Notes: generated by a model not told the origin, from the letters alone. A DNA stretch of 64,000 nucleotides from Acidobacteriaceae bacterium (GCA_030041045.1 JASHOQ010000048.1:1-64000), one strand, 5' to 3'; positions 31,701-41,246 are shown, numbered from the stretch's first letter. Made by a program: numbers and translations.

Positions 31701-32231
31701 GGCAACTCGGCCTGGGACGTTCCCAACCGGTTTGTCGTCTATGCGCTCTACAATCTGCCGGGCATCCACTCGAACAACGTGCTCCGGTGGGTGGCGAACG
31801 GCTGGAACCTCGATGACAGCTTCCAGATGCAGAATGGCCTTCCCTTCACGGCGGGCGTCGACGGCTATCCCAGTAACGGCATCCTCAGCGATCTGAATGG
31901 CGCCAGCGGCAGCTCGCTCATTCCCCAGATCGGTGTCGACACCTATCGCAATCCGCGCCAAATCGTCGACGATGCGCGCGTGGAGAAGAGCTTCGTATTC
32001 GAGGGCGGCCACAGCCTGCAACTCGACCTCAACGCCTACAACCTGGCTAACCACCAGAACATTACCGGCTTCGAGGCCACCTACCTCTACTACTTGTCGG
32101 ATAACAACCTGGAATATACGGGCGTAAACGGCCAAGGCAGCCAGAATTTCATGGTGCCTGACGCCGCCAACAACAGTGGCTTCCTTTACACGCCGCGAGA
32201 GCTCGAGATCTCAGCTCACTTTACCTGGTAG
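28740..32231 (+). CDS. Oar-like TonB-dependent receptor, second copy
   Basis: A 1163-residue outer-membrane receptor. Signal peptide residues 1-30 (ending LNAQS), Ig-like domain GAIAGTVEDPTGAVVGGAAV, a plug-like region (RGISTLLNNVEIDGADDN) and a barrel ending LEISAHFTW. Same class as the receptor at 23908 but divergent in sequence, so not a recent duplicate. The start ATG 28740 follows GGAGG; an in-frame extension to 28725 has no function. Substrate unknown. A terminator hairpin follows the stop. Confidence 0.93.
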   Translation: MAFNRFRLGFLALALLALSTCITVTRLNAQSTTQGAIAGTVEDPTGAVVGGAAVTIRNLATDATVQVTADASGYFNAPLLEPGTYTVKVTAPGFATYTANDVSVVVGQLTSVLPHLALSSSTAEVVVTEQTPAINLSSPEFTDTLNTRALESIPINNKRWSALAMTTPGVVSDDNGYGLVSVRGISTLLNNVEIDGADDNQAFFSEERGRTREAYSTTFSAVREFAVNTGVYSAEYGRAAGGVITSVTRSGTNQIHGQAYFWDRESNWEAYTPYSTITNFVDGSNVTTPLKPEDLRKIYGFTLGGPLKKDKLFWMYTYDQHTHVFPVVGVPYSNSVFYTSPTAALPTGDTCYDGVDNANRTGAIESASGVVSHSAVPTNDADACALAARQGISYTQAAYDWDALTYGSANAATGSYPGAAAISDPGIVGDIGESPRFGYQEINMPKLDWQISPRMHWSILFNRLRWDAPGDVQTNSTDHYGRDTNGDDFVKLDYGVTKLTTLLSSNISNEVLYQYSRELNDEGQQAFTPYTLEDVDNKSGNIPEVEEYEDGVDFGSPYYSYRKAYPEEWKWQAGDILYWNKGNHSLRFGVDAVHNYDLINDTVDSNGIWDFDWDGNYFNDLLNFKNGVTPSATNSNGCASSAPEYYSSSSVIGDYTCAYEFEQGFGPPQFAIATMDTGIFAQDDWKLTPRLTLDLGLRWDKEALPGPSASLSAAAGAFVPYEGLLNNPSQNDAFGPRVGFAYDVFGKGNTVLRGGWGMYYGRILNSTLESVRVGTGSPNGQFTELWEPKSSYTGTPVYPAINAGGAASGKPTSYFMAPNLKLPQVQEFDLSVQQAIGRGTVLEVSYLGALGRELPNLLDVNLNPVTTATTLTVADDSSGVGPLGANGATISVPVFTGYGNTSDPELNATNGSGSAASDFNEIGEYFSNINSNYNAVVAEILNRTWHSLQFDANYTWSHGLDYGQNTNTTLTSFNDWYNPYGEYRANYGNSAWDVPNRFVVYALYNLPGIHSNNVLRWVANGWNLDDSFQMQNGLPFTAGVDGYPSNGILSDLNGASGSSLIPQIGVDTYRNPRQIVDDARVEKSFVFEGGHSLQLDLNAYNLANHQNITGFEATYLYYLSDNNLEYTGVNGQGSQNFMVPDAANNSGFLYTPRELEISAHFTW

Positions 32232-32252
32232 AAACGGCTCTGTTCTTGAAGG

Positions 32253-32283
32253 GTGCGGGGGCTTTGCCTCCGCGCATTTTCTC
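32253..32283 (+). terminator. Terminator of the second Oar-like gene
   Basis: Stem GTGCGGGGGC / GCCTCCGCGC with two G-U pairs and loop TTT, followed by ATTTTCTC. It lies 21 bp after the receptor stop. Confidence 0.7.
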
Positions 32284-32536
32284 TGGGCACTGTCTCCTGC
32301 GTTCGCTTGCCAATCCCTCACGAATGAGTGCAGAAAGATTTCCACACGGCACCAGTCGCGTAACATAAATGACACAAACGGGTGATGGACGGAGTTACCT
32401 GAAGCGGATTACCTTCGTACTTGAGAATCACCTATTTGCTGTTGAAAACACAGTGGAAATCCCACTAAGGTGAAATTTTCCTGGTAATTGCATTTGTGGT
32501 TCGGTTGCCTTTATCCGACGCCCCGAGGTGTATTTT

Positions 32537-32794
32537 ATGGTTTGCCCGAAGTGCCAGTCCAACGCGGTCTCCGTCTTTCCCGCTGAGATCCGGCTTTATC
32601 GCAGTACCGCGCGCATATTAAGCCATCCCCCGCTCACACCTTCGCCCGACATTCAGGTCTGTGTTGACTGCGGCTGGAGCGAGTTTGCCATTCCGCAGTC
32701 TTACCTGTCGGCCGGCTGGTTGCGTCCGCCGCGTCCGCAGGCGGTGCCCAGCGCGCCGTCCATCGGGCACGCGAAGATCGCCCTCGCCAGCTAA
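32537..32794 (+). CDS. Small zinc-ribbon protein
   Basis: An 85-residue soluble protein with two Cys pairs, CPKC (3-6) and CVDC (42-45), that would bind one zinc. A family of such proteins (MVCPKCQ start and CxDCGxxEFxIP centre) is frequent in Acidobacteria, from memory; function not known. ATG 32537 is chosen because GAGGTG sits 6 bp upstream; an in-frame GTG at 32528 overlaps that site. A bidirectional terminator follows. Confidence 0.75.
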   Translation: MVCPKCQSNAVSVFPAEIRLYRSTARILSHPPLTPSPDIQVCVDCGWSEFAIPQSYLSAGWLRPPRPQAVPSAPSIGHAKIALAS

Positions 32795-32876
32795 TGGCAG
32801 TTGCTTCAAGCGGCAAGGACTGACGCCCACCTCAGGGCAAAGTCCCGCTGCGCAAGCCAACCGACGTTTCAAAGGA

Positions 32877-32908
32877 AAAGGCCTCCTGCTATTCGGAGGC
32901 CTTTGTTT
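32877..32908. terminator. Bidirectional terminator
   Basis: Stem AAAGGCCTCC (32877-32886) / GGAGGCCTTT (32895-32904) with an 8-base loop and a T-rich tail. It lies between the convergent zinc-ribbon gene and the PIN-domain operon and serves both strands. Confidence 0.8.
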
Positions 32909-32946
32909 GTCTGGGGGCAATTTCTACGGTCGTCTTGCCCGCCCGT

Positions 32947-33369
32947 TCAAAGAGGCACCTTGTCCAGTGGAGCGATGAATCCAATTCCGGGAACATTGAG
33001 CGAGAAGAGATGGGTGTCATTGGTGATGAACAGATCGACGCCGAAATGAGATGCGCATGCAAGTTGGATAGCGTCGGCGTTGCGAAGTGTATGCGTAGCC
33101 CGAAGAGATGCGTAGCGCCAGGCGACGGAAGGATCGAAGCTAACAACTTTCGCGGTTGAGCGGATCGCGCGATCATACTGTTCAATCAATGAAGCCTGTC
33201 CGAGCTTCGTAGGCTTAACCAAAACCTCCCCAAGCGTCATCGCCGATGTAACAATTTGGTCCCGGCGATCGATCATCCGCTCTCGAATCGCCAGCACTCG
33301 GCTACGATACGGCTCAAGGCCCTCAAACATGTAGATGAAGAGATTCGTATCGAAGAAGACCTTGCTCAA
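32947..33369 (-). CDS. PIN-domain ribonuclease (VapC-like toxin)
   Basis: A 140-residue PIN-domain protein starting at TTG 33369 (LSKVFFDTNLFIYMF). It has the acidic metal-binding set: Asp in FFDTN, Glu in LGEVL, Asp in NADAIQLA and Asp in FITNDTH. Such proteins act as toxins cleaving RNA. The TTG overlaps the TGA of the upstream gene (TTGA), and a GGAGG site precedes it, so translation is coupled to the partner gene. The longer frame to 33507 reads antitoxin sequence in another frame and is rejected. Confidence 0.88.
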   Translation of the reverse strand: MSKVFFDTNLFIYMFEGLEPYRSRVLAIRERMIDRRDQIVTSAMTLGEVLVKPTKLGQASLIEQYDRAIRSTAKVVSFDPSVAWRYASLRATHTLRNADAIQLACASHFGVDLFITNDTHLFSLNVPGIGFIAPLDKVPL

Positions 33370-33881
33370 ATGTCTTCCCTCCGAAGGTTCTCGACATATT
33401 CGTCGGCGTGCTCGTCGGCCCAGATGTGCTTGCCGGAGCCAATGAGGCGGATGAGAGGATCGTCGTCGTAGTTCGCAGTCCCTGGCGGGGGCTGTTTCGA
33501 GATCCAATCGTCGTACCAGTCAAGAAGCGAAAAGTAATCCGGCGAGACCTTTTCGCGCTCCGGCATATGTTTGGTTAGCTTTCCGATTTGCCGTAAAGGA
33601 TGAACGGGATCATCCGGCCGAAAGAGGCGAAGGTAGCCAGGACGGGTCTCATAGAGCATCCGATAACGCGTCGATGAAGGCGGGACGTTCGCAACCATGT
33701 GCTCTTTGAGATGGGCATGAATCGAAGTCCGCTTTAGCCCCATATCGAGGCCTGAGTCGGTAAGTTTCTTTCTGATCTCTTCCCGTGAAAAGTCTTGGCG
33801 GTCAGGAAGATCGCGGTGAAGCATTGCCACCGCCAACCAGATGCGATCAGCCAGGAGAAGGTCGATGCCAGTGGAAACCAT
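33366..33881 (-). CDS. Probable antitoxin partner of PIN toxin (unknown family)
   Basis: A 171-residue protein upstream of, and overlapping by 4 bp, the PIN gene. The N-terminal half (DLLLADRIWLAVAMLHRDLP, then FSREEIRKKLTDSGLDMGL and RTSIHAHLKEHMV) reads like a winged-helix DNA-binding domain; the C-terminal half is charged and could wrap the toxin. It is much larger than VapB antitoxins and of no family I know. A palindromic operator 30 bp upstream suggests autoregulation. ATG 33881 follows GAGG at 7 bp; the longer frame to 33929 runs over the operator. The antitoxin role is inferred from context. Confidence 0.65.
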   Translation of the reverse strand: MVSTGIDLLLADRIWLAVAMLHRDLPDRQDFSREEIRKKLTDSGLDMGLKRTSIHAHLKEHMVANVPPSSTRYRMLYETRPGYLRLFRPDDPVHPLRQIGKLTKHMPEREKVSPDYFSLLDWYDDWISKQPPPGTANYDDDPLIRLIGSGKHIWADEHADEYVENLRREDI

Positions 33882-33911
33882 GAGAGTACCTCGCGTGGAA
33901 GTGTCCGCAAT

Positions 33912-33939
33912 TAGGAATGTATCATGCATTCCTAGGAAT
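33912..33939. promoter_or_regulatory. Palindromic operator of the PIN operon
   Basis: TAGGAATG (33912-33919) and CATTCCTA (33927-33934) form an inverted repeat with a 7-bp gap. ATTCCTAGGAAT (33928-33939) is a second overlapping perfect palindrome. Located 31-58 bp upstream of the antitoxin-like start, the likely promoter position. Confidence 0.6.
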
Positions 33940-33965
33940 AGGAAATCCTTCTTGAAAAAACACAG

Positions 33966-33998
33966 AAAAGGCCCCCGGACAAAGCCGGAGGCCCTTTT
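33966..33998 (-). terminator. Terminator of groESL
   Basis: In minus-strand reading: AAAAGGGCCTCCGG / CCGGGGGCCTTTT with loop CTTTGT, one bulge and one wobble pair, followed by C and TGTG. It lies 78 bp after the groEL stop and before the PIN operon. Confidence 0.65.
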
Positions 33999-34042
33999 CT
34001 GCTCTTCGCGCGATCAAAGTCCAGGATTGGGGCCTTTCATGC

Positions 34043-35832
<1,790 letters not shown>

Positions 35833-35833
<1 letters not shown>

Positions 35834-36144
35834 TACTTTTTCACGATGCCGAGAACTTCTTCCTCGCGCATGATCAGGTACTCTTCACCGTCGATCTTGA
35901 TCTCGGTGCCGGAGTACTTGCCGAAGAGAATTCGGTCGCCTGCTTTTACATCGAGCGGAAACACCTTGCCCTCGTCGTTGGATTTTCCCTTGCCGACGGA
36001 GATCACCTGGCCCTCCTGCGGCTTCTCCTTTGCGCTGTCGGGGATGATGATGCCGCCGCGAATGGTCTCGGTCTCCTCCACGCGGCGGACGAGAATCCGG
36101 TCATGGAGCGGAGTGAACGTAGTGGTAACGGACGTTGCTGCCAT
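35833..36144 (-). CDS. groS: Co-chaperonin GroES
   Basis: A 103-residue GroES with [20 protein letters not shown] at the N-terminus and mobile loop [14 protein letters not shown], ending VLGIVKK. It is the heptameric lid of GroEL. It is the first gene of the groESL operon, with a CIRCE operator about 140 bp upstream. A short non-conserved MAATSVTTT extension precedes the usual start. Confidence 0.97.
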
Positions 36145-36285
36145 TGCTTCGCTTCTCCTTCACGCGCGGACCGGACAATGCCGAACCGCGGGATTTGAGT
36201 CGTTGATGAATGGGTTGGAGTACTGCGGGACTTGCCCACTTCGGCTGGCGAAGATACCGGCACGGGCGCTCCAGCACCCCGAGTG

Positions 36286-36312
36286 CTAGCACTCTCGCCT
36301 TCCAATTGCTAA
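36286..36312 (-). promoter_or_regulatory. CIRCE operator (HrcA site) of groESL
   Basis: Minus-strand reading: TTAGCAATT-N9-GAGTGCTAG, against consensus TTAGCACTC-N9-GAGTGCTAA; the left arm is degenerate. The right arm extends into a perfect palindrome GAGTGCTAGCACTC (36281-36294). HrcA repression released by heat shock is the expected control. Confidence 0.85.
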
Positions 36313-36341
36313 CAATAGAGGAGCATAGCGTAATTTGTCAA
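36312..36341 (-). promoter_or_regulatory. Sigma70-type promoter of groESL
   Basis: TTGACA (36341-36336) and TATTGT (36317-36312) separated by 18 bp on the minus strand. The -10 box abuts the CIRCE operator, which fits repression by blocking polymerase. Confidence 0.7.
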
Positions 36342-36618
36342 GGGGCTGAAGGATTAAAGTTGAGTGTAATTCACTCATATTGTCTGCGTTCTACGGAAAA
36401 TCATGGCTCCTGGACGATTCTCGTTCGCAAGAAGTCTCTGAACGGTTTGAGCTCGGGGCCTCAAGGATGCAAATCGCTGCACAGCCGGACCGAGCCCTTT
36501 CGCAGCCAGCCAACGGCCGCGGCGCCAGCAGCCTCCCGACTCAGACACGAGCATTTGCCCGCGTGGGCTCTCGAAGCAGCATATATCGCCTCTCCCGCCG
36601 AAGTTCAAAAGCATTACA

Positions 36619-37305
36619 ATGGAGGCCATGCTTCGCCGCTTTCTTCCCGTCTGCGCCGTTCTCGTGGTTCTTTCCTCCATCCTCGTCCCGCCTGCAACCC
36701 TGCGTGCCCAGGACGACTCAGGCTCTTCCAGCAACAAGTGGACGCGCAAATACAAGGCGCCGCCGCCCTCTTCGCGCATTTCAGTGACGGTGCTCAAAGA
36801 CGACAACGGCAAGCCGATTGAAAACGCTGCCGTAATCTTTCACCCCGTCGAGGGTGACAAAGACAAGGGCTACATGGAGCTCAAAAGCGACGAGGACGGC
36901 AAGGCCGTCATCGACGTGATCCCCATCGGCGACACGGTGCGTCTGCAGGTGATTGCCAACGGCTTTCAGACCTACGGCGGCGACTATAAGGTCGACAAGC
37001 CCGAGATGTCGATGCAGGTGCGGATGAAGCGGCCGGGCGCGCAGTACTCAATCTATACGAGCCAGAACTCACCGGCGGGCAGCAGCGGCAGCTCGGGCGC
37101 GGACAAGACCGCCAGTCCGGACAAGAATGCGGCGCCGGCGCAGAACGGAAAGAGCGGCAGCTCGGGGAACTCGGGCAATTCGCAGTCGGGTTCGCAATCC
37201 AAATCGCAATCCGGATCCCAATCGGGATCCCAATCCGGACCCTCGTCCGGCCAGAGCCAAAATCAGAACCAGGGCCAGAAACAGAACCAGGCGCAGAACC
37301 AATAA
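36619..37305 (+). CDS. Secreted protein with Ig-like domain and Ser/Gly/Gln/Asn tail
   Basis: A 228-residue exported protein. The signal peptide ends near LRAQD, followed by a carboxypeptidase-regulatory-like beta domain (RISVTVLKDDNGKPIENAAV, GYMELKSDEDGKAVIDVIP) at about 50-135, and a 75-residue low-complexity tail with SQSGSQSG and NQNQGQKQNQ repeats. The tail is probably disordered and surface-exposed. ATG 36619 or 36628 both give a signal peptide. An SDR gene starts 37 bp downstream. Function unknown. Confidence 0.8.
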   Translation: MEAMLRRFLPVCAVLVVLSSILVPPATLRAQDDSGSSSNKWTRKYKAPPPSSRISVTVLKDDNGKPIENAAVIFHPVEGDKDKGYMELKSDEDGKAVIDVIPIGDTVRLQVIANGFQTYGGDYKVDKPEMSMQVRMKRPGAQYSIYTSQNSPAGSSGSSGADKTASPDKNAAPAQNGKSGSSGNSGNSQSGSQSKSQSGSQSGSQSGPSSGQSQNQNQGQKQNQAQNQ

Positions 37306-37341
37306 GCGCGCCTGCGGCCAAGCTGGCAGCGTGAGCTTCAG

Positions 37342-38142
37342 ATGGCGAATCGACGGCTCGAGGGCAAGGTTGTCCTGGTGACGGGCGGTGCGCGGCGCCT
37401 CGGCCGGCGCATTGCGCTGACGCTTGCCGAAGCCGGCGCCGACGTTTCCATTACCTATCGCACTTCAAAGAGCGAGGCTGCGCAAACGGCTGACGCGCTG
37501 GCGGCTTTCGGCGTGGGCGCGCTGGCCATCGAGTGCGATGTGCGCTCTGAAGAGCAGGTGCGCAATGCGATCACCACCGTCGCCAGCAGCTTCGGACGGT
37601 TGGACGTCTTGGTAAACAATGCCGCCGTCTTCGCCGCCGAGCCGCTCGAGAGCCTGAGCCTGGAAGCCTGGGATGCTGTCTTTGCTGCCAATGTGCGCGG
37701 GCCGTTTCTGGTGGCGCGGGAAGCTCTGCCCCATCTGCGCGCAGCCGAGGGACGCATCGTCAACATGGGCTCGCTGGGAGGGCTGCGCGCCTGGGCCACG
37801 CACGCGCACTACTGCGCCTCAAAGGCTGCCTTGCACTCGCTCACGCAGGCCATGGCCAAGGCCTTTGCCCCGGAGGTGAGCGTAAATTGCGTGGCGCCGG
37901 GCTGGATTGATTTCGATGCAGGGACCGATGTGCAGGCGGGGGCGCCCCATCCTTCGGTCGCCACGGCCACCGAAGCGGAGCGCAGGACAGGATCGCAATC
38001 GGCTCACCTTGCCGCCAAGACTCCCATGCGCCGCAACGGCTCCGCGGAAGACGTGGCGCAGGCGGTGCTGTTTTTCGCCTCCGGTCCGCACTTCATCACC
38101 GGACAGATTCTCGCCGTCGATGGTGGATTGAGCCTGGCGTGA
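37342..38142 (+). CDS. SDR-family oxidoreductase
   Basis: A 266-residue short-chain dehydrogenase. The NAD(P)-binding TGGARRLGR is at 14-22, NNAA at 92-95, and catalytic Asn117, Ser144, Tyr157 and Lys161 (YCASK) are present; C-terminal GQILAVDGGLSLA. The arginine-rich TGGARRLGR resembles pteridine-reductase-like SDRs and suggests NADPH use. Between APGWIDF and PMRRNGSAEDVA there is an insert of about 35 residues (about 192-226), longer than usual in the substrate loop. Substrate unknown. Confidence 0.9.
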   Translation: MANRRLEGKVVLVTGGARRLGRRIALTLAEAGADVSITYRTSKSEAAQTADALAAFGVGALAIECDVRSEEQVRNAITTVASSFGRLDVLVNNAAVFAAEPLESLSLEAWDAVFAANVRGPFLVAREALPHLRAAEGRIVNMGSLGGLRAWATHAHYCASKAALHSLTQAMAKAFAPEVSVNCVAPGWIDFDAGTDVQAGAPHPSVATATEAERRTGSQSAHLAAKTPMRRNGSAEDVAQAVLFFASGPHFITGQILAVDGGLSLA

Positions 38143-38155
38143 GCGAAGCGCGGTT

Positions 38156-39037
38156 TTACTCGCGCGCGAAGAGCCGGTCCCACAGGCCGCGCAGGCCGGT
38201 TCGAGGCGGGTCGGGCCATCCCGCGTGGTTGTCTTTTGGCGGGCGCGACTCCCTTGACCTGCCGGCAAAGCGCTGCGCGTCGAAGGCGAGCGGCTCATGC
38301 TCCCACAGGCCGATGGGTTCGAGTTGCTCCGGCCACGGCCTTCCTTCGACCGCGGCAAGCGGATTGGATTCGCAAAGCCGCCGTGCCGTCTCCTCGCCGG
38401 CGCGCGCGCTCACGTATTCATAAGCCTTCTTGAGGTGCGGCGGACGCCAATTCATCCGGTGCGCATCCGTGGCCACAAAATGCGCCCAGTTGCGGTCAAG
38501 CAGCTCATTGGCCAGCGCCTCGGCCGCAGGGCCCATGCGCCCATAGAGAGAGCATGCGGTGATCTGGATGAGGTAACCCGCGCGCAGCCACTCGCCGATG
38601 AGGCCGGGATTGGCGTGCACCGCCGGGTAGCGCTCGGGATGAGTCACGATCACCGTGTAGCCGGCCGACTGCAGGCGGAAAAGCCCGTCCGCAAGCTGCG
38701 GCGCTATGGAGACGTTGGGAAACTCGACCAGCAGGTAACCCCTGCCGTCGATCGAGTAGCTGAGAGGGTTGGCCAGCGCGGCAAAGATGTTGTCGGCGGT
38801 GAGGTGAAAATCGCAGCCCAGGCTCAGGCCGACTACGCCCTGGAGACGCTCGCCGAGCTCCGCCAGCCGTGCTTCGACGATTTCTTTCTCGTACGGGTAG
38901 CGCTCATTCGCGTGCGGCGTGCAGACGATGTGCGTCACGCCTTCGTCCGCGGCTTCATAAGCCATGGCAAGCGATTCGTCGAGATCCGTGGCTCCATCAT
39001 CGACCCCGTAGATCAGGTGCTGATGAATGTCGATCAT
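38156..39037 (-). CDS. CpsB/CapC-family (PHP) tyrosine-protein phosphatase
   Basis: A 293-residue PHP-fold phosphatase. Metal ligands: [13 protein letters not shown] at 3-15, [10 protein letters not shown] (His42), VTHPERYP and [12 protein letters not shown]. CpsB/YwqE enzymes dephosphorylate tyrosine kinases controlling capsule or exopolysaccharide synthesis. The C-terminal 70 residues are extra and Arg/Pro-rich. No tyrosine kinase is nearby, but Wzi- and Wza-like genes are at 8-12.7 kb. Convergent with the SDR gene; purQ lies 28 bp upstream and ends before this start, so co-transcription is likely. Confidence 0.9.
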   Translation of the reverse strand: MIDIHQHLIYGVDDGATDLDESLAMAYEAADEGVTHIVCTPHANERYPYEKEIVEARLAELGERLQGVVGLSLGCDFHLTADNIFAALANPLSYSIDGRGYLLVEFPNVSIAPQLADGLFRLQSAGYTVIVTHPERYPAVHANPGLIGEWLRAGYLIQITACSLYGRMGPAAEALANELLDRNWAHFVATDAHRMNWRPPHLKKAYEYVSARAGEETARRLCESNPLAAVEGRPWPEQLEPIGLWEHEPLAFDAQRFAGRSRESRPPKDNHAGWPDPPRTGLRGLWDRLFARE

Positions 39038-39065
39038 GCCGTCAGCCTTTGCCTAGCCGGGCCCA

Positions 39066-39788
39066 TCAAGTCGTCAGCGCCTCCACACCCATTGCGTGGA
39101 TCCCGAGCGCATTGATCATCGACGCGAAAATTTTCCAGCCGTCGGAGGAGCCGAGCAGCCGCTCGCTGGAGCGGTCAGGATGAGGCATCATGCCCAGAAC
39201 GTTCCGCCCCTCGCTCAGAATGCCGGCGATATTGGCGAGCGAGCCATTGGGATTGGCTTCCTGCGTGACTGCGCCCGAGCGCGTCGCGTAGCGGAAGGCA
39301 ATGCGATCCTCGGCTTCGAGGCGCTTGAGCTCCGCGGGCTCGCAGAAGTAGTTGCCCTCCATGTGGCCGATGGGCACCTGGAGCACCTCGCGCTTTGCCA
39401 GTTGATTCGTGAAGGGGCTATCGGTGGTTTCCGTGCGCAGATAAACCTGCTTGCAGATGTATTTGAGGCCGGCATTGCGCATCAGCGCGCCGGGAAGCAG
39501 GCCGGCCTCGGTGAGAATCTGAAAGCCGTTGCAGATGCCCAGAACCATTCCGCCGCCCGCGGCAAACTTCTTCACCGATTGCATCACCGGCGAGAAGCGC
39601 GCAATGGCGCCGGTGCGCAGATAGTCGCCGTAGGCAAAGCCGCCGGGAACCAGCACCGCGTCCACGCCCTCAAGATCTTCGGAGTCGTGCCAGAGAAAGG
39701 TAACCGGCCGGCGGGCGATTTCAGCAATGACGTTGTAGGTGTCGTGATCGCAATTCGACCCGGGGAAGACCAGAACGCCGAACTTCAT
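39066..39788 (-). CDS. purQ: Phosphoribosylformylglycinamidine synthase subunit PurQ
   Basis: A 240-residue class I glutamine amidotransferase. Catalytic Cys86 in GICNGFQ, oxyanion region [11 protein letters not shown], and His203 in MMPHPDR. PurQ supplies ammonia to PurL in the fourth step of purine synthesis. No other pur gene is nearby. The ATG is preceded by a short GAGG-like stretch (CTGAGGTT). It reads toward the PHP phosphatase gene. Confidence 0.96.
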   Translation of the reverse strand: MKFGVLVFPGSNCDHDTYNVIAEIARRPVTFLWHDSEDLEGVDAVLVPGGFAYGDYLRTGAIARFSPVMQSVKKFAAGGGMVLGICNGFQILTEAGLLPGALMRNAGLKYICKQVYLRTETTDSPFTNQLAKREVLQVPIGHMEGNYFCEPAELKRLEAEDRIAFRYATRSGAVTQEANPNGSLANIAGILSEGRNVLGMMPHPDRSSERLLGSSDGWKIFASMINALGIHAMGVEALTT

Positions 39789-39923
39789 AACCTCAGGTTA
39801 ACAGTTTCACGCGCGGCCAAATGTCACTTTCGTGTCATTCCGCGGGAACGAGGAAAACGAGGCGGAATCTGCTCCGGAAATGGTCCGAATCCATCCCGAA
39901 GTTAATCTTGACACAGGAAATCG

Positions 39924-39938
39924 ACACGAAAATCGTGT
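39924..39938. promoter_or_regulatory. Inverted repeat upstream of PIN toxin-antitoxin pair
   Basis: ACACGA-AAA-TCGTGT, 14 bp before the antitoxin ATG, with a TTGACA box at 39908-39913. A plausible operator for antitoxin autoregulation; the -10 box is not clear. Confidence 0.45.
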
Positions 39939-39951
39939 ACACTGGTTTCGT

Positions 39952-40170
39952 ATGAAAAACATCACCCTTAGCGCCGATGAAGATCTGATCGAGAAGGCAC
40001 GCGCGGTCGCCCGCGCGCAGCGCCGAACTCTCAATGCCGCCTTTCGTGACTGGCTCGCCCAATTCTCCGCGAGCGAGGGAGACGCGCAGAGCTTTGACGC
40101 CTTGATGCGCCGCCTGCGGCACGTCGATGCCGGAAAGCGCTTCACCCGGGAAGAACTGAATGAGCGATAG
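39952..40170 (+). CDS. VapB-type antitoxin
   Basis: A 72-residue protein whose start (MKNITLSADEDLIEKAR) has the pattern of a ribbon-helix-helix DNA-binding domain with one beta strand and two helices, followed by an acidic or basic tail (RHVDAGKRFTREELNER) that would bind the toxin. It overlaps the PIN toxin by 11 bp. ATG 39952 is chosen over the in-frame 39832 because the RHH domain starts there and the inverted repeat lies just before it. Confidence 0.8.
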   Translation: MKNITLSADEDLIEKARAVARAQRRTLNAAFRDWLAQFSASEGDAQSFDALMRRLRHVDAGKRFTREELNER

Positions 40171-40582
40171 ATACTTCCTGGACACCAATATCTTCGTATA
40201 CACCTTCGATCGCAGCGCGCCCCCAAAGGCGAAGAAGGCCGAACAGCTTATTCGTAAAGCGCTGACGACGAAAAAAGGCGTCGTCAGCTTCCAGGTAGTC
40301 CAGGAGTTCTTCAACGTAGCCCTGAAGCGATTTTCGCGCCCCATGAACCTGGCGGACGCAGAACAATATCTGGCTACCGTATTCCGCCCCCTGCTCGGCG
40401 TGCACTCGTCTGCCGCGCTCTACGGGGAGGCTCTACGCATGCAAAGCACCGCGAGACTATCGTGGTATGACGCGCTGATCGTCTGCTCTGCTCTTCAGGC
40501 GAATTGCGACCTAATCTATTCCGAGGATCTCCAAAACGGACAAAAGTTCGGTGCTCTTCTGGTGAAGAACCCCTTTGTCTAA
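40160..40582 (+). CDS. PIN-domain toxin (VapC-type)
   Basis: A 140-residue PIN-domain ribonuclease with acidic residues in FLDTNIFVYTFD, VVQEFFNVAL, WYDALIVCSA and YSEDLQNG. Expected to cleave RNA when released from the antitoxin encoded by the overlapping upstream gene. It belongs to a different subgroup from the PIN gene at 32947, although both start with the FxDTNxF motif. Confidence 0.9.
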   Translation: MSDRYFLDTNIFVYTFDRSAPPKAKKAEQLIRKALTTKKGVVSFQVVQEFFNVALKRFSRPMNLADAEQYLATVFRPLLGVHSSAALYGEALRMQSTARLSWYDALIVCSALQANCDLIYSEDLQNGQKFGALLVKNPFV

Positions 40583-40708
40583 TCCAACTTGGTCGTCAGG
40601 CTTTCGCGACTTTTACACCAGGCGTCGGCGTTTGACCTACCCAACTCCGCCCATCGCCCATTCACCGATGTAGCTGCTAACATTTTCCTGAAGTAGCGCG
40701 ACAGCAAA

Positions 40709-41206
40709 ATGACTCTCGCACCGGGTCCCACGTCACCGCGGATCTATATACCGAGCCCCGTCACGAAAGCTTTCTGTATCTTGGCTGGACTGATACTCCT
40801 TGGCGTGGGGTTGGGTCCTGTCCTGCTGCTTACTCCTGCTGCTGGATTCACAAACGCATCCCTGCCGCAGGCCCCCTTGTTCGCATGGATACTGGTTGGA
40901 TGTGACGCGCTAATTCTGCCGACCATCGCATTTCGTTTCCTGAGGCGAGCGCTCCGGGCAAGAGTCATTTGGTCTCAACATGCAATTGAGCTCTTTGGAA
41001 GAAGGGGACACCAGGTGCTGCAAATCAAAGATATCGTTGGAAGGAAGAGCGTTCGTGAAGAGCGGGGTTGGAGCGTCGAGCTTATGTCAAAAGATCGCGA
41101 CGCGAAAAGATTCGTTCTACCAATGGAGTGGGTCCTGCCATTTGACGCAGACTTCAAAAACTGGATACGCGCGATCCCTGAAGCGGACGCCAAAAGCTTG
41201 GTATGA
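40709..41206 (+). CDS. Hypothetical membrane protein with two transmembrane segments
   Basis: A 165-residue protein. Two hydrophobic helices lie at about 19-43 (FCILAGLILLGVGLGPVLLL) and 57-76, followed by a soluble domain of about 85 residues with strands (RVIWSQHAIELFGRRGHQVL) and a Trp-rich end. The tail resembles PH-like bacterial domains only loosely. Not recognised. Base composition is somewhat lower in GC than the neighbours, which may mean recent acquisition. Confidence 0.55.
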   Translation: MTLAPGPTSPRIYIPSPVTKAFCILAGLILLGVGLGPVLLLTPAAGFTNASLPQAPLFAWILVGCDALILPTIAFRFLRRALRARVIWSQHAIELFGRRGHQVLQIKDIVGRKSVREERGWSVELMSKDRDAKRFVLPMEWVLPFDADFKNWIRAIPEADAKSLV

Positions 41207-41246
41207 GAGCATTCAGAGCCGCAAACAGCAGACGCCCCCGTCCTGA

